Positions 26,765-36,234 of a stretch of DNA of 64,000 bases are shown here, in pieces. Below the pieces are notes generated by a model. That model searched no databases. It had not been told where the DNA came from and saw nothing but the letters and a program-made list of their open reading frames with translations. The position numbers were made by a program, and so were the translations under genes. Position 1 is the first letter of the stretch, and every line of letters starts with the position of its first letter. The DNA comes from Tepidiforma sp. (GTDB lineage Bacteria > Chloroflexota > Dehalococcoidia > Tepidiformales > Tepidiformaceae): the NCBI RefSeq assembly GCF_026003995.1, contig NZ_BPIG01000002.1, positions 744,001 to 808,000 of the forward strand, written 5' to 3'.

Positions 26765-27065
26765 CTCAACTGAAGACGTACGGCGACGAACGGGAAGAGT
26801 ACCCTGCGAAGCGAGCCCCCAGAGAGCCGGGGCAGCTGAGAACCGGCGGCAGCGCCGCAGGCGAATGGGCCCGGGAGCCCCGCAGCCCAACCCCCGCACC
26901 CCGGGGCAGTAGGTTGCGGCGGAGTGGCACCGTTATCACAGCCAGGGCCCTCGCGGGCATCCCCGCCCGCGGCGGCTGAAGAGTGCCCCGCAGGCGCGAG
27001 CCCCGGGGAACGAAGGTGGCACCGCGAGCGACCCCTCGTCCTTTGGCTGACGAGGGGTCGTTTTG
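26765..27065 (+). ncRNA. T-box leader with Trp (UGG) specifier
   Basis: A tRNA-sensing leader RNA. Stem I features run from about 26785 to 26890, including GAAGAGTA, AGCGAG, AGAGAG, a CTGAGAACCGG apical part and the specifier bulge GCGAATGGGC with UGG (Trp) at 26866-26868. The T-box sequence GAAGGTGGCACCGCG lies at 27012-27026; its UGGC would pair with the GCCA end of an uncharged tRNA with discriminator G, as in bacterial tRNA-Trp. A terminator hairpin (12-bp stem, 27029-27060) followed by TTTT can be replaced by the antiterminator. The first gene downstream is trpB2, in agreement with the specifier. Uncharged tRNA-Trp should turn the operon on. Confidence 0.92.
27029..27064 (+). terminator. 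Conditional terminator of the T-box
   Basis: A 12-bp stem CGACCCCTCGTC/GACGAGGGGTCG with a short loop is followed by TTTT. Its 5' arm overlaps the region that pairs in the antiterminator, the usual transcription-attenuation arrangement. Confidence 0.85.
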
Positions 27066-27114
27066 CTTCGCAGGCCCCGCCTGCACCTATCGCACCCAAC
27101 GGAGGGCATCACCC

Positions 27115-28470
27115 ATGGCAACCCGCAAATTCCTCCTCACCGACGACCGGCTGCCCACCCACTGGTACAACATCGCGGCCGACCTTCCCACCCCGCCGCC
27201 CCCGCCCCTCCACCCCGCCACCCACCAGCCCATCGGCCCCGAGGCGCTCGCCCCGCTCTTCCCCATGGAGCTCATCAAGCAGGAAGTCAGCACCGAGCGC
27301 TACATCGAAATCCCCGAAGAAGTCCGCCGCATCTACAGCATCTGGCGGCCCTCCCCGCTCATCCGCGCCACCTTCCTCGAGCAGGCCCTCCAGACCCCTG
27401 CCCACATCTACTACAAGTACGAAGGCGTCTCCCCCTCCGGCTCCCACAAGCCGAACACCGCCGTCGCCCAGGCCTACTACAACAAGCAGGAAGGGGTGAA
27501 GCGCATCGCCACCGAAACCGGCGCCGGCCAGTGGGGCTCCTCCCTCGCATTCGCCTGCCAGCTCTTCGGCATCGAATGCAAGGTCTACATGGTCCGCGTC
27601 TCCTACAACCAGAAGCCCTACCGCCGCTCCCTCATGCAGGTCTGGGGCGGCACCGTCGTCCCCAGCCCCAGCCCCGATACCGAAGCCGGCCGCAAAATCC
27701 TCGCCGAAGACCCGGAGAACTCCGGCTCCCTCGGCATCGCCATCTCCGAGGCCGTCGAAGACGCCGCCCTGCGCGAGGACACCAGGTACTCCCTCGGCAG
27801 CGTCCTCAACCACGTCCTCCTCCACCAGACGGTCATCGGCCAGGAAGCCATCGCCCAGATGGAGATGGCCGGCGAATACCCCGACGTCGTCATCGGCTGC
27901 GCCGGCGGCGGCTCCAACGCTGCCGGCCTCATCTTCCCCTTCATGAAGGACCGCCTCGCCGGCAAGACGAACACCCGCTTCCTCGCCGTCGAGCCCGCTT
28001 CCTGCCCCTCCCTCACGAAGGGCGAATACCGCTACGACTTCGGCGACACCGCCGGCCTCACGCCCCTCCTCAAGATGTACACCCTCGGCCACACCTTCAT
28101 GCCCCCCGGCATCCACGCCGGCGGCCTCCGCTACCACGCCATGGCGCCCCTCCTCTGCCACCTTTACGACCAGGGCTACATCGAAGCCCGCGCCTACCCT
28201 CAGAATCCCTGCTTCGAAGCCGCCACCCTCTTCGCCCGCACCGAGGGCATCGTCCCCGCGCCGGAAAGCTCGCACGCCATCCGCGCCGCCATCGACGAAG
28301 CCATCCAGGCCCGCGAAGAAGGCCGCAGCCGCGTCATCCTCTTCAACCTCTCCGGCCACGGCCTCCTCGACCTCCAGGCCTACGACGACTACCTCGCCGG
28401 CAAGCTCATCGATGACTTCTACCCCGAAGAGAAGGTCCGCGAAGCGATGAAGGACCTCCCCGTCATCTAA
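27115..28470 (+). CDS. trpB2: Tryptophan synthase beta chain, TrpB2 type
   Basis: PLP enzyme of 451 residues of the TrpB2 branch, longer than TrpB1 through an N-terminal extension (residues 1-70, including [16 protein letters not shown]). PLP Lys lies in [16 protein letters not shown] near residue 107, with [12 protein letters not shown] near 132 and the phosphate-binding [11 protein letters not shown] near 263. TrpB2 proteins form tryptophan from indole and serine, often without a stable TrpA partner. The ATG has GGAGG upstream and follows the Trp T-box directly. A second, TrpB1-type gene lies 10.8 kb downstream in the same gene string. Confidence 0.93.
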   Translation: MATRKFLLTDDRLPTHWYNIAADLPTPPPPPLHPATHQPIGPEALAPLFPMELIKQEVSTERYIEIPEEVRRIYSIWRPSPLIRATFLEQALQTPAHIYYKYEGVSPSGSHKPNTAVAQAYYNKQEGVKRIATETGAGQWGSSLAFACQLFGIECKVYMVRVSYNQKPYRRSLMQVWGGTVVPSPSPDTEAGRKILAEDPENSGSLGIAISEAVEDAALREDTRYSLGSVLNHVLLHQTVIGQEAIAQMEMAGEYPDVVIGCAGGGSNAAGLIFPFMKDRLAGKTNTRFLAVEPASCPSLTKGEYRYDFGDTAGLTPLLKMYTLGHTFMPPGIHAGGLRYHAMAPLLCHLYDQGYIEARAYPQNPCFEAATLFARTEGIVPAPESSHAIRAAIDEAIQAREEGRSRVILFNLSGHGLLDLQAYDDYLAGKLIDDFYPEEKVREAMKDLPVI

Positions 28471-28517
28471 GCCGCACCCCGGCTATCCTGAAATCACCAC
28501 AGCGCGGAGTACCCCCG

Positions 28518-29189
28518 ATGTCGATGCTCACCGTCTCCACCCAGTTCGAAGCCCGCCTCAAGGCCGTCCTCGAGGCGAAATCCATGCTCAAGCACCCCTT
28601 CTACGTCGAGTGGACGCAGGGCACCCTCCCCATGCACAAAATGCGGGAGTACGCCCGCCAGTACTACCACTTCGAAGCCGCCTTCCCTCGCTTCCTCTCC
28701 GCCATCCACACCCGCACCGAGAGCGCGAACATCCGCCAGCTCATCCTCGATAACCTCTGGGACGAAGAGCACGGCGAGCGCAACCACCCCGCGCTCTGGC
28801 TCGAATTCGCCCGCGCCGTCGGCGTCGAACCCGGCGAGGTCGTCAACGCCGAACTCCGCCCCGAGACGCGCGCCCTCGTCGACCACTTCCGCCGCATGGC
28901 GAACGAAGCCCCCGTCGCCGAAGCCCTCGGCACCCTCTTCGCCTACGAAGGGCAGGTGCCCGCCATCGCCTGGCAGAAGATCAAAGGCCTCACCGAGTTC
29001 TACGGCTTCGAGCCGAAGCAGTTCGAATTCTTCTCCGTCCACCTCGTCGCCGATATCGCTCACTCCGGCGCCGAGATGGAGGCCATCGCCGAGGCCTGCA
29101 CCGATGAAGACGCCGTCATCCGCGCCGTCGACACCGCCTGCGACCGCCTCCTCGCGTTCCTCGACGGCTGCTACGCGGCCGCTGCCTGA
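28518..29189 (+). CDS. CADD-like heme-oxygenase-fold diiron protein
   Basis: Helical protein of 223 residues of the TenA/PqqC fold, closest in feel to the CADD family. Candidate metal ligands are Glu in YYHFEAAFPRFL near residue 53, Glu and His in NLWDEEHGERNHP near 82, Glu in FAYEGQVPA near 145, and Asp/His in HLVADIAHSGAEME near 180. Chlamydial CADD makes p-aminobenzoate from its own tyrosine in an oxygen- and metal-dependent reaction; whether this protein does so is inference. GGAG lies eight bases before the ATG. Its place between trpB2 and trpS, with chorismate-using genes downstream, is suggestive. Confidence 0.72.
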   Translation: MSMLTVSTQFEARLKAVLEAKSMLKHPFYVEWTQGTLPMHKMREYARQYYHFEAAFPRFLSAIHTRTESANIRQLILDNLWDEEHGERNHPALWLEFARAVGVEPGEVVNAELRPETRALVDHFRRMANEAPVAEALGTLFAYEGQVPAIAWQKIKGLTEFYGFEPKQFEFFSVHLVADIAHSGAEMEAIAEACTDEDAVIRAVDTACDRLLAFLDGCYAAAA

Positions 29190-29190
29190 C

Positions 29191-29652
29191 ATGCCCGGCA
29201 CCGACCACACCGAGATCGAGGCCTGGAACACGGCCATCCGGCTCGCCGCGTCCATCGGGCGCCTCAAAGTGCCGTCCAACCTCCGCGCCTCGCAGGAAGC
29301 GCAGGACCGCGCCTTCCAGGCCGCCGGCGAAGCCGCCGCCCGCATCGCCGAGGCCGGCGCCCGCGAAGGCCAGGCCCAGGCCGCCATCCTCCGCGAGGCC
29401 CGCGGGTCCCTGGCCGCCTGCCGCTCGTGGCTCCACGTCCTCGCCGCGCTCGTCAACGAGCCCGAGTCCGTCTTCGCCGCCGAGCTCGACCTCATCGACC
29501 AGGCCGGCAAGCAGATCAACGCGTACCTCCGCGCCGCGGAGCGCGCGGCCGGCCCCGGCGCAGCCCCCGGCCGCCCCGCACCGTCCCGCCCCGCCGGCCC
29601 GCCGCCCGCTCCCGGCCGCGGCCCCGGCCGCCTCCAGGGAGGCCCCCGGTGA
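29191..29652 (+). CDS. Putative four-helix-bundle protein
   Basis: Protein of 153 residues. EIEAWNTAIRLAASIGRLKVPSNL and ARIAEAGAREGQAQ followed by LREARGSLAACRSWLHVLAAL resemble the four-helix-bundle family that includes proteins from 23S rRNA intervening sequences, whose role is unknown. A 35-residue Pro/Gly/Ala/Arg tail follows. The ATG is one base after the CADD-like stop, and the end overlaps the trpS GTG by four bases, so it is translated as part of the operon. Confidence 0.6.
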   Translation: MPGTDHTEIEAWNTAIRLAASIGRLKVPSNLRASQEAQDRAFQAAGEAAARIAEAGAREGQAQAAILREARGSLAACRSWLHVLAALVNEPESVFAAELDLIDQAGKQINAYLRAAERAAGPGAAPGRPAPSRPAGPPPAPGRGPGRLQGGPR

Positions 29653-30674
29653 GCGAACGGAAGCGCATCCTCACCGGCATCCGCCCCACCGGCGCCCTCC
29701 ACCTCGGCCACTACGCCGGCGCCCTCGAAAACTGGGTCCGCCTCCAGCACGACTACGAGTGCTACTTCCTCATCGCGGATTACCAGGTCTCCGACTACGC
29801 CGACGACATCCCCCGCGTCCGCGAGGCTGTCTGGGAAGTCGCCCTCGACTGGCTCGCCGTCGGCCTCGACCCGGAGGGCTCCGCCTTCGTCATCGAATCG
29901 CTCGTCCCCGAGCACGCCGAACTCACCACCCTCCTCGGCTGGTTCCTCCCTGTCTCCATGCTCGAGCGGAACCCCACCCTCAAGTCCGAGATGGCCGCGA
30001 TGGAGAACCCCGAGGACGGCTCCACCGAGCGCAAATCCGTCCCGGTCGCCTTCTACACCTACCCGGTGATGCAGGTGGCCAACATCCTCATGCCCCGGGC
30101 CCACCTCGTCCCCGTCGGCGAGGACCAGCTCCCCCACATTGAACTCACCCGCGAGACGGCCCGCCGCTTCAACCGCCGCTTCAAAGAGGTCTTCCCCGAG
30201 CCCGAGGCCCTCGTCGGCCGCGTCCCCCGCCTCGTCGGCATCGACGGCAACGCCAAGATGAGCAAGTCGCGCGGCAACACCATCGACCTCAAGGACGACG
30301 CCGAAACCGTCGCCCGCAAGGTCCGCGGCATGTATGGCGGCCCGCCCCGCGGCGCCAACGAACCCGGCCGCTGCGACGAAAACCCGATTTTCCTCTACCT
30401 CCGCGCCTTCGACCCCGATACCGAAGGCCTCCGCCAGCTCGAACACGAGTACGAAACCCGCGGCGTCCCCAACAAAGTCCTCAAAGACCGCCTCACGAAG
30501 GTTCTCAACGACCTCCTCGACCCCTTCCGCGAACGCCGCGCCTACTACGAAGCCCGCATGCGCCTCGTCCGCGATGCCCTCGCCTCAGGCTCCGAGCGCA
30601 TGCGCCGCATCGCCCGCGAAACCATGGACATGGTCCACGACGCCCTCGACCTCAACTACCTCGAGAAATACTGA
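29649..30674 (+). CDS. trpS: Tryptophan-tRNA ligase
   Basis: Class I aminoacyl-tRNA synthetase of 341 residues charging tRNA-Trp. It begins RILTGIRPTGALHLGHYAGAL with the HIGH-type motif near residue 18, and has NAKMSKSRGNTI (KMSKS) near 202. The GTG start overlaps the upstream gene by four bases, and the stop overlaps trpE's ATG by one. Control of trpS by a Trp T-box fits the known logic of synthetase regulation by uncharged tRNA. Confidence 0.95.
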   Translation: MSERKRILTGIRPTGALHLGHYAGALENWVRLQHDYECYFLIADYQVSDYADDIPRVREAVWEVALDWLAVGLDPEGSAFVIESLVPEHAELTTLLGWFLPVSMLERNPTLKSEMAAMENPEDGSTERKSVPVAFYTYPVMQVANILMPRAHLVPVGEDQLPHIELTRETARRFNRRFKEVFPEPEALVGRVPRLVGIDGNAKMSKSRGNTIDLKDDAETVARKVRGMYGGPPRGANEPGRCDENPIFLYLRAFDPDTEGLRQLEHEYETRGVPNKVLKDRLTKVLNDLLDPFRERRAYYEARMRLVRDALASGSERMRRIARETMDMVHDALDLNYLEKY

Positions 30675-32165
30675 TGCTTCGCCCAACCCTCGAAGAGGTC
30701 CGCCAGCTCGCAGCATCCGGCCAGGGCAACCTCGTCGCCGTCTACCGCGAGGTCACCGCCGACCTCGAAACCCCGGTCTCCGCCTACCTCAAGGTCGCCA
30801 CGGGCCCCTACAGCTTCCTCCTCGAATCCGTCGAAGGCGGCGAGCGGCTCGCGCGCTACTCGTTCATCGGCACCCAGCCCTACCGCGTCCTCCGCACCGG
30901 GCCCGGCCGCGAATGGGAAGGCGACCCCCTCGTCCCCGTCGAGCAGGAGCTCGCCCGCTTCCGCCAAATCATGACGCCCGGCATCCCCGCCTTCACCGGC
31001 GGCGCCATCGGCTACGTCGCCTACGATGCCGTCCGTCACTTCGAGCCCCGCGTCCATCCGCCCGAGGCCGATGAACTCGGCATCCCCGAAGCGATGTGGC
31101 TCTTCACCGATGCCATGGTCGTCTTCGACCACCTCCGCCACACCATCAAAGTCATCGCCCACTGCCGCCTCGACGGCGACATCGATGCCGCCTACCGCCA
31201 GGCCGCCTTCCAGATCGACGCCATCGTCGAGCGGCTGAACAGCCCCACCGTCCGCCTCCCGCACCAGGACATCGCCGCCGTCCTCCGGACCAACGGCCAA
31301 GCCGAATCCAACGTCGGCCGCGAAGGCTACGAGCTCATGGTCGAAAAGATCCGGGAGTACATCATCGCGGGCGACTGCATCCAGGTCGTCCCCTCACAGC
31401 GCCTTCGCCGGCCCACGGCCGTCCACCCCTTCAACATCTACCGGCAGCTCCGCACCATCAACCCGTCGCCCTACATGTTCTACCTCGACCTGGGCGACTT
31501 CCAGGTCGTCGGCGCTTCCCCCGAACTCCTCGTCCGGGTCGAGGACGGCGTCGTCACCACCCACCCCATCGCCGGCACCCGCCCCCGCGGCGCCACGCCC
31601 GAAGAAGACGAACGCCTCGCCGCCGAACTCCTCGCCGACGAAAAGGAGCGCGCCGAGCACATCATGCTCGTCGACCTCGGCCGCAACGACATCGGCCGTG
31701 TCGCCCGCCCCGGCACCGTCCGCGTCGACCAGCCTGATGCACATCGAGCAGTACTCCCACGTCATGCACATCGTCTCCAACGTCTCCGGCCGGCTCGCCG
31801 ACGACAAGACGCCGCTTCGATGCCTTCCGCTCCGTGCTTCCCGGCCGGCACCCTCTCCGGCGCCCCGAAAGTCCGGGCCATGGAGATCATCGCCGAGCTC
31901 GAAGCCCGACCGCCGCGGCATCTACGGCGGCGCTGTCGGCTACGCCTCCTTCGCCGGCAGCCTCGACACCTGCATCGCCATCCGCACCATGGTCGTCAAG
32001 GACGGCGTCGCCTACCTCCAGGCCGGCGGCGGCATCGTCTACGACTCCGTCCCCGAAACCGAGTACATGGAGACCGTCAACAAGATGCGCGCCCTCATGC
32101 GCGCCATCGACCAGGCCGAAGTCGCCGCCGCCGAACTCAAGACCGGCAGCATCGGCTACGGCTGA
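30674..32165 (+). CDS. trpE: Anthranilate synthase component I (frameshifted)
   Basis: Makes anthranilate from chorismate with TrpG. The N-terminal 350 residues are in one frame: LARYSFIGTQPYRVL near 55 (Trp feedback region), GDCIQVVPSQRL near 234, and GTRPRGATPEEDERLAAELLADEKERAEH near 300. After DLGRNDIGRVARPGTVRVD the frame is broken. Removing one base near each of 31730, 31815, 31843 and 31904 restores HIEQYSHVMHIVSNVSG, FPAGTLSGAPK, GIYGGAVGYASFAG and a normal C-terminus ending with the TGA at 32163-32165. The length then fits TrpE. The breaks begin the low-quality stretch. Confidence 0.9.
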
Positions 32166-32184
32166 TTCCCCCCGGGGGCATCCA

Positions 32185-32577
32185 GTGACCGACCGCCGCC
32201 CCGACCGCGTCTACGGCATCCTCGTCCGGCCCGGCGAGGTCTTCCTCCGCAGCGTCGGCGGCGCGCTCGGCCTGCCCGGCGGCGTCTTCCGCCCCCTCGC
32301 CGAAGACCGGAAAGTCGAACTCCGCGCGCATCTCTGGGACCAGCTCGGCATCGAGGCCTCCGCCATCTGGGCCCAGGGCGCTTTCGACTACCAGGACCCC
32401 GCCGAGGACCGTCCCTGGTTCTCCGGCTTCTACACCGTCTGGCAGTGGCAGCCCGACCCGGCCCCCGGCGCCGGCCGCTGGCTCACCCGCGATGACGTCC
32501 TCGCCGCAGACCTCTGCCCCTCCCTCCGCATCCTCCTCATCTCCATCCTCGATACGATCGCGATCAAGACCACATGA
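32185..32577 (+). CDS. Degenerate Nudix-fold protein
   Basis: Protein of 130 residues with the strand order of a Nudix domain: VYGILVRPGEVFLRSVGG, LGLPGGVF near residue 32, and a C-terminal SGFYTVWQWQ and GRWLTRDDVL. The Nudix helix ELRAHLWDQLGIEA lacks the catalytic REUxEE residues, so hydrolysis is unlikely. It may bind a nucleotide or metabolite. The GTG start lies 20 bases after the trpE stop with a G-run upstream. The next gene begins with a similar domain, suggesting a tandem duplication. Confidence 0.65.
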   Translation: MTDRRPDRVYGILVRPGEVFLRSVGGALGLPGGVFRPLAEDRKVELRAHLWDQLGIEASAIWAQGAFDYQDPAEDRPWFSGFYTVWQWQPDPAPGAGRWLTRDDVLAADLCPSLRILLISILDTIAIKTT

Positions 32578-33436
32578 AGCAGCACATCACCATGGCCGCC
32601 ATCCTCGAACGCGGCGGACGCATCTACCTCGTCCGCCCGTCGCCCTCCGCGCCCTGGGAGCTGCCCTCCGGCCCCCTCCCCCCGGACGTCCACGACGTCG
32701 ACGAGGAGATGGACCGCATCCTCCAGCGGCTCGGCATCGAAGCCCCCGCCGTCGAGGACGACTTCCTCCAGACCCACTACTTCCCCGCCGACGACGGCCA
32801 GGTCGTCTACAACCTCTATGCACCATCCGAATGGCAGGGCGAACCGGCCCCGCCCCCGGGCGTCGGCAGCGGCTGGTTCACCCTCGAAGAGCTCGACGCC
32901 ATCGACCTCCACCCCGGCGTCCGCCGCGCCATCCGCGAAGCCTTCGGCCTCGACCAGCCGCCGGACCGCTCGGCCGAAATCCTCGCCGCCCTCGGCGCCG
33001 AGCTCGAAGCCGCCGCCCGGACCGCGCCGCCGCCCGCCTCCGCTCGCGAGGCCGGCCTCGATGTCCTCCGCACCCTCACCGGCGGCGACCCGGCCGCCGA
33101 GGCCGCCCTCCGCCGCTCCTCCCCCGAGCTCGCCGACGACATCGTCGAGTTCGCCCTGGCCCGCTTCTGGACAGGCCCCCAGCTCGACCGCCGCACCCGC
33201 AGCCTCCTCGTCGTCGCCATGCTCGCGGCGCAGGGCCGCACCGGCGGCCCCCTCCGCTCCCACCTCAACGGCGCCCTCAACCACGGCGCCAGCCCGGCCC
33301 AGGTCGTCGAAGTCCTCCGCATGGTCGCCATCTACGCCGGCTTCCCGGCGGCCCTCGAAGCCTGGGCCGTCATGGAGGAGGTCTTCCGCCAGCCGCGGCA
33401 TTCCGCGTCCATCCCGGCAGGGAGCCTGCCCCGTGA
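32574..33436 (+). CDS. Nudix-like / carboxymuconolactone decarboxylase-like fusion
   Basis: Two-domain protein of about 285 residues. Residues 1-125 are a second degenerate Nudix-like domain (AAILERGGRIYLVRPSPSAPWELPSG; helix EEMDRILQRLGIEA without catalytic Glu). A 50-residue linker leads to an AhpD/CMD-like domain at about 180-280 (LARFWTGPQLDRRTRSLLVVAMLAAQG, LRSHLNGALNHGAS, VVEVLRMVAIYAGFPAALEAW), without the CxxC of AhpD peroxidases. It overlaps the upstream gene by four bases. The end is uncertain: the expected stop overlapping the next GTG is one base out of frame. Confidence 0.7.
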
Positions 33437-34110
33437 AGCGCCGTCCTCTGGGACCTCGATGACACCCTCCTCAACACCCTCCCCGCCCCGGATGCGGGCC
33501 GCTGCGCCTACGCCCATCAGGCCGTCCGTCGGGCGATGCCCGTCGACCCCGAGGCGCTCTGGCGGTCGCATCGCGGCGGCACGCTGGAGGCGCTGGGCGA
33601 GCGCCTGCTGGGCGAAGAGTGGCGGCGGTTCGCGACGGCCTACCGGGACCGCTACTACCGCGAGGTTGACCGCGCGCGGCCATTCGACGGCATACCGGCC
33701 GTGCTCGCATCGCTGGGAGCATCCGGGCTGCCGATGGCCATCGTGACATCGAAGGTATCGTGGGGGGCAATCGAAGAGCTGGAGATGGCCGGCCTGCTGG
33801 GCTATTTCGCTGCCGTAGTCGGCGTCGACGACGTGGAACGGCACAAGCCGGACCCGGAACCCATCTTCGCAGCAATGCAGCGGTTACTGATCGATGACCC
33901 CGGGGAGGTCGTAATGATCGGCGATAGCCCCGCCGACATCTGCGCCGCTGCGCGCAACGCCGGCTGTATCCGCTCCATCGCCGCCCTCTGGGGCACGCAT
34001 CGACCGCCGAGGCCGTCCTGCGGGACGCCGGCCCCGACTTGCACACCGCGCGCACGCGCCGCAGGCTGCTGATCGGCGTCGAACTCATCGGGCTCGAACT
34101 GGAGGCCCGG
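33433..34110 (+). CDS. HAD-family phosphatase (ends uncertain)
   Basis: Haloacid-dehalogenase-type hydrolase resembling phosphoglycolate phosphatase. Removing one C after the first two codons gives [15 protein letters not shown], the motif I nucleophile region. Motif II is IVTSKVSWG, motif III Lys lies in [10 protein letters not shown], and motif IV is [17 protein letters not shown]. From 33536 to about 33990 the frame is clean. The C-terminus after LWGT is frameshifted and I cannot fix the stop. Unlike its neighbours, this gene is richer in G than C on its coding strand. Confidence 0.75.
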
Positions 34111-34113
34111 CCG

Positions 34114-34503
34114 GTGAGCCCGCTCCTCCAGAAGCACGTCGCCCACCTCGCCGTCCGCTTCTACCGGCTCCGGCGGCGTCGAGCTCGCGCTCGTCCCGCT
34201 CCTCGCACGAAGTGTCACGCCTCCTTCACCCGCTCCGCCGGCGACGGCTACTTTCCTCGTCGCCGCTCATCGGCGAGCCCGGCACCGCCTACCCCCTCGA
34301 CCTCCGCTCGCCGGCCGCGCTACGACCCTGCCGTACCTCGCCGCCAAGTTCCGCCTCGACCGCCGCGGCTTCGGCTACACGCCCGGACGAGCTCGCGGCG
34401 ACGCTCCGGGAAGTGGCGGATGCCCTCATCGCGCGAAGAGCGCAGGATCGACTGCTGTGGTTCGGACACGCGCCATGCGCCGCTGATGGTGACGAGGGAC
34501 TGA
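34114..34503 (+). CDS. Unidentified coding stretch before trpG
   Basis: About 390 bases of C-skewed, codon-periodic DNA between the HAD gene and trpG. Pieces read in different frames include [15 protein letters not shown] at the start, then [10 protein letters not shown], and near the end [33 protein letters not shown]. They look like parts of one protein broken by indels, perhaps starting at the GTG at 34114. I recognise no family. It could also be the true C-terminus of the HAD gene. Confidence 0.35.
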   Translation: MSPLLQKHVAHLAVRFYRLRRRRARARPAPRTKCHASFTRSAGDGYFPRRRSSASPAPPTPSTSARRPRYDPAVPRRQVPPRPPRLRLHARTSSRRRSGKWRMPSSREERRIDCCGSDTRHAPLMVTRD

Positions 34504-35148
34504 GCGTCCTGCTCATCGATAACTACGACTCCTTCACCTACAACCTCTACCAGTACCTCTGCGAGCTCGGCGCCGACGTCCGCGGTCCACCGCAACGACC
34601 AGGTCACCCTCGCGGAGTGCCTCGCGCTCGCAGCCCGACCACGTCGTCATCTCCCCCGGCCCCGGCGACCCCGGCGGATGCCGGGCATCTCCCGCGACGT
34701 CATCCGCGCCGTTCGCCGGCAAGGTCCCCGTCCTCGGCGTCTGCCTCGGCCACCAGTGCATCTACGACGTCTACGGCGGCACCGTCGCCGGCGCCGGTGA
34801 GATCATGCACGGCAAGACCTCGGACATCACCCACGACGGGCCGCGGCGTCTTCGCCGGCATCCCGCGCCCCCTTCGAGGCCGTCCGCTACCACTCCCTCG
34901 GCGGGCACGCCGCCGATACCCTCCCGCCCGACCTCGAGGTCACGGCCCGACTCCGGAGAGCCGGCGTCATCATGGGCGTTCGGCACACCGCCGCTGACAC
35001 GGTCGAGGGCGTCCAGTTCCACCCCGAATCCATCGCCACCGAGCACGGCAAGGAGCTCCTCGCGAACTTCCTCCGCGATGGAGGGTGGCGAATGGCCCGC
35101 CTGAGTCGCCACACTGGTCCCCACACCACGCCCCGGAGCGCCCTCTGA
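34500..35148 (+). CDS. trpG: Anthranilate synthase component II (frameshifted)
   Basis: Glutamine amidotransferase subunit that gives ammonia to TrpE; such subunits are often shared with aminodeoxychorismate synthase. It starts [26 protein letters not shown]. Further pieces are [11 protein letters not shown], the nucleophile Cys in [19 protein letters not shown] near residue 80, and the His/Glu of [19 protein letters not shown]. At least seven single-base insertions between 34583 and 34872 break the frame. The start may be the CTG at 34500 or a miscalled GTG. The end is either the TGA at 35102 or the one overlapping the trpD ATG at 35148. Confidence 0.88.
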
Positions 35149-36234
35149 TGGCCGTCCAGGAAGCAATCAAATCGCTCGTCGACGGGCCCGGTGACTCGGT
35201 CCCGCGGGCGCCCGCTCGCCGCCATGACCGCGCATCGAAGAACTGAGGACCGGCGCCGCGACCCCGGCCCAGGTCGGCGCCTTCCTCGCCGCGTGGCGCG
35301 TCCGCGGCGAGACCCCGGCCGCCGTCGCCGCCTGCGCTCGAGCGTCATGCTCCGCGCACGCCGAGCCCGTACCGCAGCCCCGGCGTGCCGTCGACATCTG
35401 CGGCACCGGCGGGGACGGCGTCGACACGTTCAACGTCTCCACCGCCGCCGGCTTCGTCGCTCGCGGCCTGCGGACAGTCCGCGTCGCCAAGCACGGCAAC
35501 CGCGCCGCCAGCGTCGCAGGTGCGGCAGCGCCGACGTCCTCGAGGCGCTCGGCGCCCGCGTCGACCTCGGCGGTGCGCCGCCAGCGCCCGCATCATCGAA
35601 CGCCTGCGGCTTCTGCATTCCTCTTCGCGCAGCGCTTCCACCCCGCCATGCGCCACGTCGGCCGGGCGCCCGCCGCGAGCTCGGCGTCCGCACCGCCTTC
35701 AACCTCCTCGGCCCGCTGTCCAACCCCGCCACGCCCGCCCGCGCAGCTCGGCAGGCGTCGGCGCGCGCGCACCTTGGCCCGCTCGATCGCTGAGGCGCGC
35801 TCGCCCTCCGCGGCATCGAGCGCGCCCTCGTCGTCCACTCCGACGACGGCCTCGACGAGATCTGCCGCCGGCCGCGCCCTCCCATCGCCTGGCTCGTCAG
35901 GCGACGGCGCCGTCGACCGAGCGTCGTCCTCGCGCCGGCCGACTTCGGCCTCGCCCAGGCCTCCCCGCTACGCAGCCGTCGCCGGCGGCGACGCCGCCGC
36001 GAAAACGCGACGGCGACATCCGCGCGCGTCCTCGGCGGCGAGCCGAGGGCCGCTGAAGACCGACTTCGTCGCGTCATCAACGCCGCCGCCGCGCTCGTCG
36101 TCGCCGGGCCGCGCCGCCGATCGTTCCAGCGAGGGCGCCGCCCTCGCCCGCGACGGCGCATCGCGACCGGTGCCGCGCCCGCTGAAGTCCTGGACGATGC
36201 CTACGTCGCCCTCTCGCGGGCGCTGATGGCATGA
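35148..36234 (+). CDS. trpD: Anthranilate phosphoribosyltransferase (heavily frameshifted)
   Basis: Adds phosphoribose from PRPP to anthranilate. The ATG at 35148 opens [12 protein letters not shown]. Conserved pieces appear in shifting frames: [37 protein letters not shown] (PRPP site), KHGNRAAS followed by [42 protein letters not shown] and [13 protein letters not shown]. The density of indels, about one per 20-40 bases in places, is among the highest in the window. The TGA at 36232-36234 overlaps the trpC ATG. Confidence 0.88.
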
